From the NCBI GenBank assembly GCA_964537555.1, contig CAZIAD010000008.1, forward strand, positions 38,276-102,275: DNA of 64,000 nt, read 5' to 3'. The position numbers and the translations under genes were made by a program. The DNA comes from CAYRWR01 sp964537555. Lineage in GTDB: Bacteria; Spirochaetota; Brevinematia; Brevinematales; CAYRWR01. This document shows, piece by piece, positions 41,548-50,617 of the stretch; within the stretch, counting starts at the first letter, position 1, and every line of letters begins with the position of its first letter. The notes beneath the pieces were generated by a model. It saw nothing but the letters and a program-made list of their open reading frames with translations. It had not been told where the DNA came from and ran no database searches.

Positions 41548-42866
41548 AGACAATACTGAACTTTCTCCAATACCTCTGGCAGAGGCTTTCTCTTATAATC
41601 AAAGAGCTGAGATCCACTCCTTTTACCACCGCAATAGTATTACTGGTAGTGATGGCAGGAGTACTGGGAGCAGGCATACTGCAGGTCATAGGAAATAATT
41701 ATAATCAGTATTTCAAAATTTCTCTCCAGAAGTTCCCTCCCAACACCATGGTTGTCACCCCTAAAAGAGCTACTGCCCCCAGTGCCCTTACTTTTGTAAA
41801 GACTAAAGTCAAAAACATACCGGGAAAAGACCTGTCCCGAATTGATAATATCCCCGGAGTGAAACAGACTCACCCTTTCATGGAGCTCAACATTCCCCTT
41901 CAGGTGCAGATACCTATGCCTTTTATGTTTGGAAAAGATGTTAAATGGCGTTCAGACCTGGTGGCTATTGGAGCGCCATTTTCCCTGGTTAAAAACGACC
42001 TGAAAAAATCGGACCAGAAGAAGTGGCTCCAATGGAAAGCAGGAGATGAAATCCCCAGCCTGGTCCCACGCAAGCTGGTTATAGATGTAGTCGAGCTGAT
42101 GCTCAAATCCAATAATCTGCCATCCATCAATCCCAACATATTTATAGGATATAAAGGCAGCCTCCTCTTAGGAAAAAGCAGCTTCAAAGCTTTAAAAGAA
42201 TTTGAGATACAGCCTATTCAGCTGGTGGGGTTTTCTGAAGAAATACAGGACACAGCTCTCATCCTGCCTCTCAATGTAGTAAGGGAGTATAATACAAAAT
42301 TCAACGGACCAGAGAATGCCAATGAGTATTTTAAGATAGTAGTGGAAGTGACAGGCCATGAGACCCTGCTGTCCGTATCCACTGCCATAAAGAAAATGGG
42401 GTACCAGGTGGAAGTCGGTACAGGAGAAAGTAAGAGGCTGTTGCAGATGCAGGCTGCGGTGAACCAGTTTGTGACAGTGATCTCCAGTATTGTACTGATT
42501 CTGGCCATTATAGCTATCGCTTTTTCTTCAGTGATAGCGACCCTGCAAAGAGTGGATTATTTCCGTATCCTACGGGTCCTGGGGGCATCCAATATCTTCC
42601 TGACTCTCAGTATAGTGACCAAGGCTGCTCTTATCGGCTACCTGGGAGCCAGCCTGGGACTCTTCCTGGTCAACCGTCTGCCCGGCATGGCCCAGTCTGT
42701 AGTAGGTAATATGGGAGACTTTTTATCACTCCCCGGCTTTTCGATCGACCCTTATCTAAAAGAGGATGCATCCAAAAATATCCTGAGGCTGGGCACCTTA
42801 ATACCCATGCTGTCCACTATACCTGCGCTTATCATCCTGTATATAAAGGGCCTGAACCGGGATTAA
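41544..42866 (+). CDS. FtsX/MacB-like ABC transporter permease
   Basis: A 440-residue membrane protein with one helix near the N-terminus (TTAIVLLVVMAGVLGAGIL), a large periplasmic domain of about 250 residues, and three C-terminal helices. These include VTVISSIVLILAIIAIAFSS and a stretch near LTLSIVTKAALIGYLGAS. This is the type VII (MacB/LolCE/FtsX) topology, working by mechanotransmission rather than a channel. It pairs with the overlapping upstream ATPase. The cargo cannot be inferred. Confidence 0.85.
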   Translation: MKTILNFLQYLWQRLSLIIKELRSTPFTTAIVLLVVMAGVLGAGILQVIGNNYNQYFKISLQKFPPNTMVVTPKRATAPSALTFVKTKVKNIPGKDLSRIDNIPGVKQTHPFMELNIPLQVQIPMPFMFGKDVKWRSDLVAIGAPFSLVKNDLKKSDQKKWLQWKAGDEIPSLVPRKLVIDVVELMLKSNNLPSINPNIFIGYKGSLLLGKSSFKALKEFEIQPIQLVGFSEEIQDTALILPLNVVREYNTKFNGPENANEYFKIVVEVTGHETLLSVSTAIKKMGYQVEVGTGESKRLLQMQAAVNQFVTVISSIVLILAIIAIAFSSVIATLQRVDYFRILRVLGASNIFLTLSIVTKAALIGYLGASLGLFLVNRLPGMAQSVVGNMGDFLSLPGFSIDPYLKEDASKNILRLGTLIPMLSTIPALIILYIKGLNRD

Positions 42867-42884
42867 TAAAGCTGCTTATATTAT

Positions 42885-44129
42885 TTAACTCTTCCAAAGC
42901 CTGATAACATTCTCTAAGACCTCTTTACCCTGGATGTAAGACAGAAAGACTCCATAATTCGTATAGGGTATCCCGATAGCATCCAGGTCTCGGAGACGGG
43001 CCTGGAGGGTCTGCTGGCTGATCATACAGGCACCACAGTGGATAACCAGCTTATACTGGCCCAGATCGGCATTATCCTGAAACTCCCTGCCAAAATTATG
43101 TTCGATGATGACTCCGGGATAGAGTTTATTGATATAATTAGGGATCTGTACCGTACCGATGTCTTCCTGTATGCGGGAGTGATTGCAGGCCTCAGCAATC
43201 AGGACCTTGTCTCCTGCCTTGAGCTCGTCTATATGGGCGATCCCCTCCACAAAACGGGCCAGCCTGCCCCGGCTGGCATAGTTCACCATCATGATGGAAA
43301 AAGTCGTGAGGGGGATATCTCGAGGAGTCCATTGAGCCATGATATCCATGGCCTGTGAGTCAGTGATGATGGCTTTAGGGCGCTTCTTAAAATTATTGAT
43401 AAAGTCTTCAAAACGTTTTTTTTCAAGTGCTGAACCGGCCCGGGCGGCACCCAGATCCATCCGGTAAGACACAGGATAGGCCCAGTGCCGGGTAATATAT
43501 TCCTCACACATGGCCTGGGGCCTCAGATATCGTCCCGGAGGAGTCTCTTCATCCATTGGGATATTCAGTATATAGTATTCATCCCTCTCCAGAAAAGGAA
43601 GGAGTTCATTCTTGATGTTTTTAGGCTCGTAATACTTTAGTATAAATTCTATAAGTCCGGCCCGGGCAGTTGAATCCAGGGCGCTCAGGGAGATGTCATG
43701 ATGAAAGCGTAGCTCCTGTATCTCCTCTTTCAGGCGGGAGATGTTTTTTTCTGCACCTTTCTGGAACATATTGTATATCACCAGCAGTTGTTTATCAAAA
43801 GAGCGGGCCAGTTCGACCAGTTGTTTTTCCGTGCCAAAGTCCCCGGATGCAGGGTCTATGACCAGCAGGATGAGGTCACATTCCTTTAGATTGGCCACTA
43901 CTTTTTGCTTCTTTTTCTCTCCCAGCTGAGAGCCTTCATCAAAACCGGCTGTATCATAGAGCTTGACCGGGCCCAGTCCATGCAGTTCCATGAGCGTGAT
44001 CTTGGTATCAGTGGTGGTCCCCTGCTTAGGATCTGTAATAGAGGTCTCCTGCTGGGTAATGAGATTCATGATGCTGCTCTTGCCGGCATTCATCTTTCCA
44101 AAAATACCTATATGTTCTCTTTCAACCAT
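42885..44129 (-). CDS. hydF: [FeFe] hydrogenase maturation GTPase HydF
   Basis: A 414-residue scaffold that assembles the diiron centre of the H-cluster made by HydE and HydG and hands it to the hydrogenase. The GTPase domain has the P-loop GKMNAGKSSIM, a DTAGF switch and a VIDPASGD segment. The C-terminal cluster domain has the C-x-H (EACNHS) and the later HCGACM pair that bind [4Fe-4S]. The start at 44129 (MVEREHIG) is preferred over a GTG two codons earlier. It stands alone here; HydG is 7 kb away, and HydE and the hydrogenase are outside the window. Confidence 0.96.
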   Translation of the reverse strand: MVEREHIGIFGKMNAGKSSIMNLITQQETSITDPKQGTTTDTKITLMELHGLGPVKLYDTAGFDEGSQLGEKKKQKVVANLKECDLILLVIDPASGDFGTEKQLVELARSFDKQLLVIYNMFQKGAEKNISRLKEEIQELRFHHDISLSALDSTARAGLIEFILKYYEPKNIKNELLPFLERDEYYILNIPMDEETPPGRYLRPQAMCEEYITRHWAYPVSYRMDLGAARAGSALEKKRFEDFINNFKKRPKAIITDSQAMDIMAQWTPRDIPLTTFSIMMVNYASRGRLARFVEGIAHIDELKAGDKVLIAEACNHSRIQEDIGTVQIPNYINKLYPGVIIEHNFGREFQDNADLGQYKLVIHCGACMISQQTLQARLRDLDAIGIPYTNYGVFLSYIQGKEVLENVIRLWKS

Positions 44130-44184
44130 AGTCACCTTCCTTCCTGGAGTCCTGTTGTCATCATAATCCTAGATGAACACATAG

Positions 44185-44213
44185 ATTTTAACACAGAATC
44201 CCAATAATGAAAA
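44185..44213 (-). promoter_or_regulatory. Predicted promoter of hydF
   Basis: Minus-strand TTTTCA (44213-44208), 17 bases, TAAAAT (44190-44185). No Rex-like palindrome is visible here, unlike at hydG. Confidence 0.5.
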
Positions 44214-44260
44214 ATTCTCAGTAAGTTATGTGTGTTACCGGCCCTGTGGACCTGCTTTAC

Positions 44261-44289
44261 TTGCTATAATCATGGGCAAATACTATAAT
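44261..44289 (+). promoter_or_regulatory. Predicted promoter of the NodIJ-type ABC genes
   Basis: TTGCTA (44261-44266), 17 bases, TATAAT (44284-44289). Confidence 0.65.
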
Positions 44290-44320
44290 TCTACAAAATA
44301 CCGTATTAAAGGAAAAGCCC

Positions 44321-45253
44321 GTGCAGGAATTTGCCCTGATCGCAGAGAATGTTAATAAGAGCTATGGTGAGCTGAAAGCGGTGGATAATCTCAGTTTTAA
44401 GATAGAGCCCTCTATTTGTTTTGGCTTGCTGGGGCCCAATGGAGCCGGAAAGACTACCATGATGAAGATGGTCTACGCCAAAGCCACCCGTGATAAGAAA
44501 AGCGGGGGCAGTATCAGTGTGTTTGGCCTGGACCCTGCCAGACAGGAGCTGGATATCAAGACCCTGTCCGGAGTAGTACCCCAGGATAATAACCTGGACA
44601 CCGAGCTCAATGTCATGCAAAACCTGCACATTTATGCCAAATTCTATAATATCCCCAAAAAGACCGCAGATATACGGATAAAGGAACTGCTGGAATTTAT
44701 GGAGCTGGGAGATAAGAAGACCGCCAAGATCAATGACCTCTCGGGGGGCATGAAACGCCGCCTCATCATCGCCCGGGCTCTCTTAAATAACCCCCGCCTG
44801 CTCATCCTGGATGAACCTACTACCGGGCTTGACCCTCAGGTCAGGCACCTGATATGGGATAAGCTGCGTTTGCTGAAAAAACAGGGAGTGACCATTCTGC
44901 TCACTACCCATTACATGGAAGAGGCCTACCAGATCTGTGACCGCCTTATCATCATGTACAAAGGCAGAAAAGTAATGGAAGGAGTCCCCTCTCAGTTATT
45001 GCAGGATAATATTGAAAGATATGTCCTGGAAGTGATGAGCAAGGAATACCTGCCAGCCCTCAAAAAAGCCATTGTAAAAAAAGATATCCGACTGGATGAG
45101 ACCAATGAGATCATATTACTATACAGTAATAAAATGGATGCCCTGGAAAAGATCAGTCAGGATATCAAACCGGGTGACCACTACCTGCGCCAGTCCAATC
45201 TGGAAGACCTGTTTTTAAAGACCACCGGGAGGACTCTCAATGAAGGACAATAA
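44321..45253 (+). CDS. ABC-2 exporter ATPase, NodI/DrrA type
   Basis: A 310-residue ATPase starting at GTG 44321 behind AAAGGA. It has Walker A LLGPNGAGKTTMM, signature LSGGMKRRLIIARAL and Walker B LLILDEPTTGLDPQ, with the C-terminal regulatory extension usual for drug or lipid exporters of the ABC-2 class. It overlaps the next gene by 14 bases. NodI exports lipo-oligosaccharides in rhizobia; in this organism the pair more likely exports a lipid, polysaccharide or drug. Confidence 0.92.
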   Translation: MQEFALIAENVNKSYGELKAVDNLSFKIEPSICFGLLGPNGAGKTTMMKMVYAKATRDKKSGGSISVFGLDPARQELDIKTLSGVVPQDNNLDTELNVMQNLHIYAKFYNIPKKTADIRIKELLEFMELGDKKTAKINDLSGGMKRRLIIARALLNNPRLLILDEPTTGLDPQVRHLIWDKLRLLKKQGVTILLTTHYMEEAYQICDRLIIMYKGRKVMEGVPSQLLQDNIERYVLEVMSKEYLPALKKAIVKKDIRLDETNEIILLYSNKMDALEKISQDIKPGDHYLRQSNLEDLFLKTTGRTLNEGQ

Positions 45254-46034
45254 AAACCTGAAACACCCTCCTTTTCTGGCACGTATCATGAGTGTATGGC
45301 TGCGCCACCTCAGGGTCTATTCCTCCAGTCTTTTTTCCAATGCCCTGCCACCCTTTCTGGAACCCCTGATATTCCTGTTTGGAATAGGATTCGGACTGGG
45401 AGACCGTATCGGAATGATAGGAGAAGTACCCTATACCCAGTTTTTAGCGATCGGCTTGCTGGTCACCTCATCCATGTACACCGCGGCCTTTGAGTGTTCC
45501 TTCGGGACGTTTATACGCCTGGAGTTTGATAAAGTTTATGACGGTATGCTGGGATCACCTATCACAGCCTCAGATCTGCTCATCGGTGAGATACTCTGGG
45601 CCGGTACTAAGGGACTATTTTTCTCCCTGGCTGTCCTGGCTATGCTGCTTTTGTTAAAAGTGGTCCCGGTACAGGCCACTCTGTTTCTGTCACCGATTGT
45701 AGGCTTCTTTACCGGTATCATGTTCGGGGTACTGTCTCTGTTTGTGACTTCACTGGTGAAAAACATCAATCATTTTAATTTTTACTTCACCGGCTTACTG
45801 TCACCCATGTTTTTCTTTTCAGGCGTAGTCTTCCGTATAGAGGACCTGCCTTTTCAGTCCTTACGGGTAGCCGCAGAGTTCCTGCCCCTGACACATGCGG
45901 TACGCCTGGTCAGACTGACGTCCCAGGGTACATTTGGAAATGAACATCTGTTAAGCATCGCCTATATACTGGTATTTATACTGATAATGGGATATCTGTC
46001 TATAAAACGGCTGACCAAGAGGCTTATTGACTAA
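45240..46034 (+). CDS. ABC-2 exporter permease, NodJ type
   Basis: A 264-residue inner-membrane protein with six helices, the expected partner of the upstream ATPase. Typical ABC-2 signs are YTQFLAIGLLVTSSMYTAAFE, TPASDLLIGEILW-like ITASDLLIGEILWAG, and the conserved region LSPMFFFSGVVFRIEDLP ahead of FLPLTHAVRLVR. It overlaps the ATPase gene by 14 bases and, convergently, the DUF167 gene by 11 bases. Confidence 0.9.
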   Translation: MKDNKNLKHPPFLARIMSVWLRHLRVYSSSLFSNALPPFLEPLIFLFGIGFGLGDRIGMIGEVPYTQFLAIGLLVTSSMYTAAFECSFGTFIRLEFDKVYDGMLGSPITASDLLIGEILWAGTKGLFFSLAVLAMLLLLKVVPVQATLFLSPIVGFFTGIMFGVLSLFVTSLVKNINHFNFYFTGLLSPMFFFSGVVFRIEDLPFQSLRVAAEFLPLTHAVRLVRLTSQGTFGNEHLLSIAYILVFILIMGYLSIKRLTKRLID

Positions 46035-46302
46035 GCCCTGAAAGCAGTACTATACAGGTCTCTTCATCGAGGCCTGTAACGCGTATGACTTTATATGGAT
46101 TATTTTGTCCGGATTTGATCTCAATGGACTTTTTAGGGACTTTTAGCAGCCTGGATAAATAGGATATTATCTCTTTATTGGCCTTTCCTTCTACGGGAGG
46201 AGCTTTTATTTTCATTCTCCATCCCTCCGGGCTGTACTCTATCTCATTCTTTGAGGCAGAGGCCCTGGCCCGAATATGCAGATCGGTGTAGACTTGCATC
46301 AT
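46024..46302 (-). CDS. DUF167/YggU-family protein
   Basis: A 92-residue protein of the YggU family. Visible marks are the opening LHIRARASASKNEI, IKAPPVEGKANKEIISYLS and the closing IKSGQNNPYKVIRVTGL. Its function is unknown, but it is very often encoded beside yggT, yggS and proC, exactly as here. The gene begins three bases after the yggT stop and runs into the 3' end of the convergent ABC permease. Confidence 0.93.
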   Translation of the reverse strand: MMQVYTDLHIRARASASKNEIEYSPEGWRMKIKAPPVEGKANKEIISYLSRLLKVPKKSIEIKSGQNNPYKVIRVTGLDEETCIVLLSGLSQ

Positions 46303-46305
46303 TAT

Positions 46306-46608
46306 TTAGGCTATAAATTTAGCCATATACTGCAGCAGAGCATTGACCAGGCGCAGCAGTATATAATTCAGGATGATAAGGTAGAACAAGGACAGATCCA
46401 GCATACCGATCCGTAAGGGAGGCAGAAAGCGTAACAGCCACTGATAGACCGGCTCTACCAGGCCCCGGATGAATTTTACCAGAGGATTCTCATTATCAAT
46501 GGGAAACCAGCTCAGGATGGCATAGATCAGTATCACTATGTTATATGCCCATAGAAATATACTGAGGAATAGCAAGAGATAACTCAGCAGTGTTAAGAAT
46601 ATATTCAT
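46306..46608 (-). CDS. yggT: YggT-family membrane protein
   Basis: A 100-residue inner-membrane protein with two long helices around an amphipathic centre. The YGGT motif is present as YAILSWFPIDNENPLVKFI and EPVYQWLLRFLPPLRIGMLD. Single-unit YggT proteins are common outside proteobacteria. In other organisms it has been linked to osmotic shock and, in plants and cyanobacteria, to photosystem assembly. It overlaps proC by four bases (ATGA), so it is co-translated. Confidence 0.92.
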   Translation of the reverse strand: MNIFLTLLSYLLLFLSIFLWAYNIVILIYAILSWFPIDNENPLVKFIRGLVEPVYQWLLRFLPPLRIGMLDLSLFYLIILNYILLRLVNALLQYMAKFIA

Positions 46609-47423
46609 TTAGTTTCTCCCAGTTCTTTGGATCTCATAGTAGCATCATGGACCGCACTGATCACAGTGGCTCTAAAGCTACCTTTTTCCAGGGCGAATAG
46701 TCCGGCAGCAGTGGTTCCCCCTGGTGAGGTCACTCTGTCTTTAAGGTCTTCCAGGTGGATACCCTCTTCCAGTGAACCCTGGGCTAACTGAGAGGCCCCC
46801 AGTACAGTCTGAATGGCCAGCTTACGGGCTACGTCCCGGGGCAGGCCTTCTCTGACTCCGCCATCAGCCAGTGAATTGATAAAGGCAAACACATAGGCGG
46901 GCCCCGAGCCAGACAGGCCGGTAACCGCATCCAGTAATTCTTCTCTGGCTACTATTTCAGCCATTCCACAGGATTCAAAAATCTTGACTATAGCTTTCTT
47001 TTCCAGGTCACTATAATCCCCTTCAAAATAGAGGGCAGACGCGCCCTGAGAGATCAGGGAAGGAGTATTGGGCATCACCCTTACGATCCGGGTCTGTTTG
47101 AGATGAGTCCGGAACTGAGATATTCTGGTACCGGCAGCAATAGAGATAAGGATAGTATTTTTGGAATCCAGAAATCTGGCATTTTTTTCCAGCAGTTCCG
47201 GTATATTCTGGGGTTTAACCGCCACAATGATCATATTACATTTGGGTGCCATATCTTCTATGCTAAGTGTGGGCTGAGCTCCCAGCTGGTTGGATATCTC
47301 CTGTACTTTGTGATCATCTACATCATACACCCAGGTCTCTCCGGGCATGACCAGGCCAGACTTCATGACTCCGCTTAAAAGAGCAAATCCCATGTTCCCA
47401 CAGCCTATGAGTCCAAGATTCAT
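46605..47423 (-). CDS. proC: Pyrroline-5-carboxylate reductase
   Basis: Catalyses the last step of proline synthesis, reducing pyrroline-5-carboxylate with NAD(P)H. The 272 residues show the Rossmann start LGLIGCGNMGFAL, the VKPQNI segment, VRVMPNTPSLI, the GLSGSGPAYVF dimer helix and VTSPGGTTAAGL near the end. All are standard. It is first in the proC-yggT-DUF167 operon with its own TTGACA promoter. Confidence 0.97.
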   Translation of the reverse strand: MNLGLIGCGNMGFALLSGVMKSGLVMPGETWVYDVDDHKVQEISNQLGAQPTLSIEDMAPKCNMIIVAVKPQNIPELLEKNARFLDSKNTILISIAAGTRISQFRTHLKQTRIVRVMPNTPSLISQGASALYFEGDYSDLEKKAIVKIFESCGMAEIVAREELLDAVTGLSGSGPAYVFAFINSLADGGVREGLPRDVARKLAIQTVLGASQLAQGSLEEGIHLEDLKDRVTSPGGTTAAGLFALEKGSFRATVISAVHDATMRSKELGETK

Positions 47424-47452
47424 AAGGCCTCCTTTTGCTTAAATAGCATTAT

Positions 47453-47481
47453 AATTTATAATACACCGGCACTAATGTCAA
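47453..47481 (-). promoter_or_regulatory. Predicted promoter of proC
   Basis: Minus-strand TTGACA (47481-47476), 17 bases, TAAATT (47458-47453). The -35 is just beyond the yggS stop codon. Confidence 0.65.
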
Positions 47482-47484
47482 AAT

Positions 47485-48171
47485 TTAATAATCGCGATGC
47501 CCAAACAGCAGCGTACCGGGCCGAATCATAGTGGACCCTTCTTGTATGGCAATGGCATAATCACTGCTCATGCCCATGGATAACTCATCGAGTGTTAAGT
47601 CCGGATAAGCAGCTTTCATCTCTGAGCGGATTCGATAGAGCTGTTTAAAAGCAGCTCTTATGGCAGCTTCTTCCTGGGTGAGGGGGCCTATAGTCATAAA
47701 TCCCCGAATGTCCAGCTGAGACAGTTCCTTCAGTTCATTTATAAAGGGCCGGACCTCGGCCTCCTGAAGCCCGTGCTTGGAGCTTTCGCCTGAAGTATTT
47801 ACCTCGATCAGGACTTCCATTTTCTTATCCAGATCTTTGCATTTATTATTCAACTTACGGGCAGTCTTAATGCTGTCCAGAGAATCCACAGTATCAAAAA
47901 GCTCAGCCGCTTTATTGGCCTTGTTTTCCTGGAGATGGCCGATCAGGCGCTTCTTTACGGTGACAGGGCCTAATTCTTTGAATTTTGTCTCCGCTTCCTG
48001 CACCCTGTTCTCCCCGATCTGGGTCATCCCCGCCTCTATGGCCTGGCGGACTTCTTGTACGGTACGGGTCTTGGTCACTGCAATGATGTGGATGGGATAA
48101 TCAATATTGTGCGCAGTCCTGAGACTCTCGATCTCCTGCATCAGGTCCTCAATATTTTTACGGATGTTCAT
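47485..48171 (-). CDS. yggS: YggS/PLPBP-family pyridoxal phosphate homeostasis protein
   Basis: A 228-residue PLP-binding TIM-barrel protein without enzyme activity, which buffers PLP and amino-acid pools. Lys34 in IIAVTKTRT binds PLP; IGENRVQEA, RLIGHLQENKANKA, the SSKHGL turn and LSMGMSSDYAIAIQEGST are family hallmarks. The start at 48171 follows AGGAGGGG. The frame is open for 40 codons upstream, but that part runs through a terminator and promoter and is not translated. Confidence 0.96.
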   Translation of the reverse strand: MNIRKNIEDLMQEIESLRTAHNIDYPIHIIAVTKTRTVQEVRQAIEAGMTQIGENRVQEAETKFKELGPVTVKKRLIGHLQENKANKAAELFDTVDSLDSIKTARKLNNKCKDLDKKMEVLIEVNTSGESSKHGLQEAEVRPFINELKELSQLDIRGFMTIGPLTQEEAAIRAAFKQLYRIRSEMKAAYPDLTLDELSMGMSSDYAIAIQEGSTMIRPGTLLFGHRDY

Positions 48172-48187
48172 AACCCCTCCTCTTATT

Positions 48188-48216
48188 ATTATAGTGCAGT
48201 TTGTGTACAATGTAAA
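48188..48216 (-). promoter_or_regulatory. Predicted promoter of yggS, fused to the upstream terminator
   Basis: Minus-strand TTTACA (48216-48211), 17 bases, TATAAT (48193-48188). The -35 is formed by the end of the T-tract of the preceding terminator. Confidence 0.65.
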
Positions 48217-48242
48217 AAAACCACCCGTTTCCAGGTGGTTTT
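48217..48242 (-). terminator. Intrinsic terminator of the 2-oxoacid oxidoreductase operon
   Basis: AAAACCACC/GGTGGTTTT, a 9-bp stem with an 8-base loop, runs into a T-tract on the minus strand eight bases after the gamma-subunit stop codon. Confidence 0.9.
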
Positions 48243-48250
48243 GATTTTTT

Positions 48251-48793
48251 TTATACCCTGAGGCTGAGTCCGAAATTAAATGCTTTGACATTCATATCTA
48301 CCACCTTCTGCCCTTTCGAGCGGAATTTTTCAGTGATAGCCGCGATGACCATGTCGGCCTTGAGATAGGGCTTATTGTGCACATAGATGCCTAATGCGAT
48401 CATATTTACCGTTCTGAGGTCATGGAGCTGTTCATAGGACAATGTATCCAGTTCCGCCCTTTTGACTATTTTATTCCCCTGATCAAATTTATTCCTGACC
48501 CTGTCCTGGTTTATTAAGATCCAGGCGTCATCGGTAAGACGGGGTAAAAACTTTCCAATGGATGGCTCGTTGAGGGCGATTAAAGTATTGGGATAATCGA
48601 TGATGGGTGTAGTGATCTTTTCCTTTTGGATCCTGACATTACAATTCGCGGTCCCTCCCCGCATCTCAGCACCATAAGAAGGAATAAATGTGGCTTCCAG
48701 GCCTTGTAATACTGCTGCTTCCGCCAGGATCAGGCCTGCGGTCAGGACACCCTGTCCCCCAAATCCGGCTACAATAATATTCTCGGTCATCAT
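48251..48793 (-). CDS. 2-oxoacid:ferredoxin oxidoreductase, gamma subunit
   Basis: A 180-residue subunit of the VorDBAC/KorDABC complex that oxidatively decarboxylates branched-chain 2-oxoacids or 2-oxoglutarate to acyl-CoA, reducing ferredoxin. The family marks are the opening IIVAGFGGQGVLTAG, FIPSYGAEMRGGTANC and the closing KVVDMNVKAF. It overlaps the beta-subunit gene by four bases. Two adjacent Met codons (48793, 48790) could both start. Confidence 0.93.
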   Translation of the reverse strand: MMTENIIVAGFGGQGVLTAGLILAEAAVLQGLEATFIPSYGAEMRGGTANCNVRIQKEKITTPIIDYPNTLIALNEPSIGKFLPRLTDDAWILINQDRVRNKFDQGNKIVKRAELDTLSYEQLHDLRTVNMIALGIYVHNKPYLKADMVIAAITEKFRSKGQKVVDMNVKAFNFGLSLRV

Positions 48794-49545
48794 TCCTCTC
48801 CTTCTGATTCGTCTTTGAATGTACCGAGAGGAAACACTTCTTTTACCTGTTGCTGAATGTATTGATTAGATTCTACGGGTGACATTCCCCAGTTGGTATT
48901 ACAATTGGTCAGGACTTCTACGAAGGTATAGCCTTTGCCCGCCATCTGCATAGTGAAAGCCTTGCGTATGGCTTTTTTGGTGGCAATGACTCCTTTAAAA
49001 TCAGAGACATGTACCCGGGTGGAATACTTCACACCTGCCAGTCCGCCCAGTAATTCTGCCATAAGCAGGGGGGCTCCCTCTGTAGCCATGTTTCTGCCAT
49101 GGGGTGTGGTAATAGTCTTCTGGCCCAGCATAGTAGTAGGGGCGAGCTGCCCACTGGTCATACCATAGTTGGTATTATTGATAAAAATCACGGTGAAATT
49201 TTCACCACGATTGGCAGCATGCATGGTCTCACCCATACCTATGGCTGCCAGGTCTCCGTCACCCTGGTAGGTAAATACCAGCTTATCGGGGTGCACTCTT
49301 TTTATTCCGGTGGCCACTGCATGAGCCCGGCCATGGGCTGATTCAGAGACATCAAAATTCCAGTAATTGTAGGCATTTACCGCACATCCTACCGGAGCTA
49401 CCGCAATGGTCTGCTCTCTGAGATCCATTTCATCAATGATCTCACATATCAATCTATGGACCGTACCATGGCCGCATCCGGGACAATAGTGGGTCGCTGC
49501 ATCTTCCATACTTTTGGGACGTTCAAAGGTCTTAGTCAAAGACAT
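48790..49545 (-). CDS. 2-oxoacid:ferredoxin oxidoreductase, beta (TPP-binding) subunit
   Basis: A 251-residue thiamine-pyrophosphate-binding subunit. HYCPGCGHGTVHRL is the N-terminal Cys-rich mark, TYQGDGDLAAIGMGETMHA the TPP/Mg2+ motif with GDGD, and IFINNTNYGMTSGQ the second half. It overlaps the alpha-subunit gene by 14 bases. Together with the neighbours it gives a four-subunit enzyme. Confidence 0.94.
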   Translation of the reverse strand: MSLTKTFERPKSMEDAATHYCPGCGHGTVHRLICEIIDEMDLREQTIAVAPVGCAVNAYNYWNFDVSESAHGRAHAVATGIKRVHPDKLVFTYQGDGDLAAIGMGETMHAANRGENFTVIFINNTNYGMTSGQLAPTTMLGQKTITTPHGRNMATEGAPLLMAELLGGLAGVKYSTRVHVSDFKGVIATKKAIRKAFTMQMAGKGYTFVEVLTNCNTNWGMSPVESNQYIQQQVKEVFPLGTFKDESEGEE

Positions 49546-50614
49546 GGTAGACCTCCTCTCCTTTAATGACTTTATCCAGTTTTTCTTTCAATTCATTCTC
49601 TCCATGGGTGCGTCCCCCTAAGGTTCCAAAGAAATTCACCGGTACCTTTCCATTTACACCCAGCCTTACATCTTCTACCATCTGTCCGGCAGATTGCTCG
49701 ATCACAAAGAAAGATTTGACTCCTTTAGTGATCAGCCGTTCTATCTCCTTGTAAGGATAAGGATATAAGGTAATAGGCCTGAGCATACCCACTTTTTTAC
49801 CCTGCTTACGGTAGTCATCCACTACTTTACGGCAGATCCGGGAGGGCAGTCCATAGGATACAAATACTACCTCAGCATCATCCGCCTGGTAGTTTTCGAA
49901 TCTTACTTCATTTTCATTGATGGTGACATATTTTTTCTGCAGATAGACATTGTTTGCGTGAACACCGGTATCATCCAGCCACAGGGAGCGTACTACATTC
50001 TTTTCTCTGTCTTTACAGCCGGTCAGAGCCCATGTTTTGGGTTTAATATCGGGCTGATAATTCTCAGGGATCTCTACTGCTTCCATCATCTGTCCTACTG
50101 TTCCATCAGACAGTATCAATACCGGCATGAGGTATTTATCCGCCAGGTCAAAGGCGTCCAGGGTAAAGTCCATCATCTCCTGAGGATCTGAAGGAGCCAG
50201 TACGATCACATGATAGTCCCCATGCCCGCCCCCTTTGGTAGCCTGAAAGTAGTCCGACTGGGCACCGGCGATATTACCCAGGCCCGGGCCTCCCCTCTGC
50301 ACATTGGCCAGCACGCAGGGCAATCTGGCACCGGCCAGATAAGACACCCCCTCCTGCATAAGGCTGTACCCGGGTGAGGAAGTGGTGGTCATAGACCTGG
50401 CACCGGCGGCAGCGGCACCAAACACCATGTTAATAGCGGCAGTCTCGCTTTCGGCCTGAATAAATGTCCCGCCGGCCTTAGGCATCTCGCTGGACATATA
50501 GGTAGGGACTTCATTCTGAGGGGTGATAGGATACCCCGCATAAAATCTGCAGCCCGCCATGATAGCAGCCTGAGACATGGCTATATTGCCTTTCATCAAT
50601 ACTTTTTTTGACAT
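49532..50614 (-). CDS. 2-oxoacid:ferredoxin oxidoreductase, alpha subunit (VorB-like)
   Basis: A 360-residue subunit with the pyrimidine-binding half of the TPP site. It contains GCRFYAGYPITPQNEV, the glutamate region IQAESETAAINMVFGAAAAG, TTTSSPGYSLMQEGVSYLAG and QRGGPGLGN. It is most like VorB, the branched-chain (3-methyl-2-oxobutanoate) type, but 2-oxoglutarate enzymes are very close and I cannot exclude them. It is second in the ferredoxin-alpha-beta-gamma order. Confidence 0.92.
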   Translation of the reverse strand: MSKKVLMKGNIAMSQAAIMAGCRFYAGYPITPQNEVPTYMSSEMPKAGGTFIQAESETAAINMVFGAAAAGARSMTTTSSPGYSLMQEGVSYLAGARLPCVLANVQRGGPGLGNIAGAQSDYFQATKGGGHGDYHVIVLAPSDPQEMMDFTLDAFDLADKYLMPVLILSDGTVGQMMEAVEIPENYQPDIKPKTWALTGCKDREKNVVRSLWLDDTGVHANNVYLQKKYVTINENEVRFENYQADDAEVVFVSYGLPSRICRKVVDDYRKQGKKVGMLRPITLYPYPYKEIERLITKGVKSFFVIEQSAGQMVEDVRLGVNGKVPVNFFGTLGGRTHGENELKEKLDKVIKGEEVYHVFD

Positions 50615-50617
50615 TCC

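Noticed and set aside
48172..48291. A 40-codon N-terminal extension of YggS
   Set aside because: It runs through the terminator and promoter of the gene, and the correct Met has a strong ribosome site.
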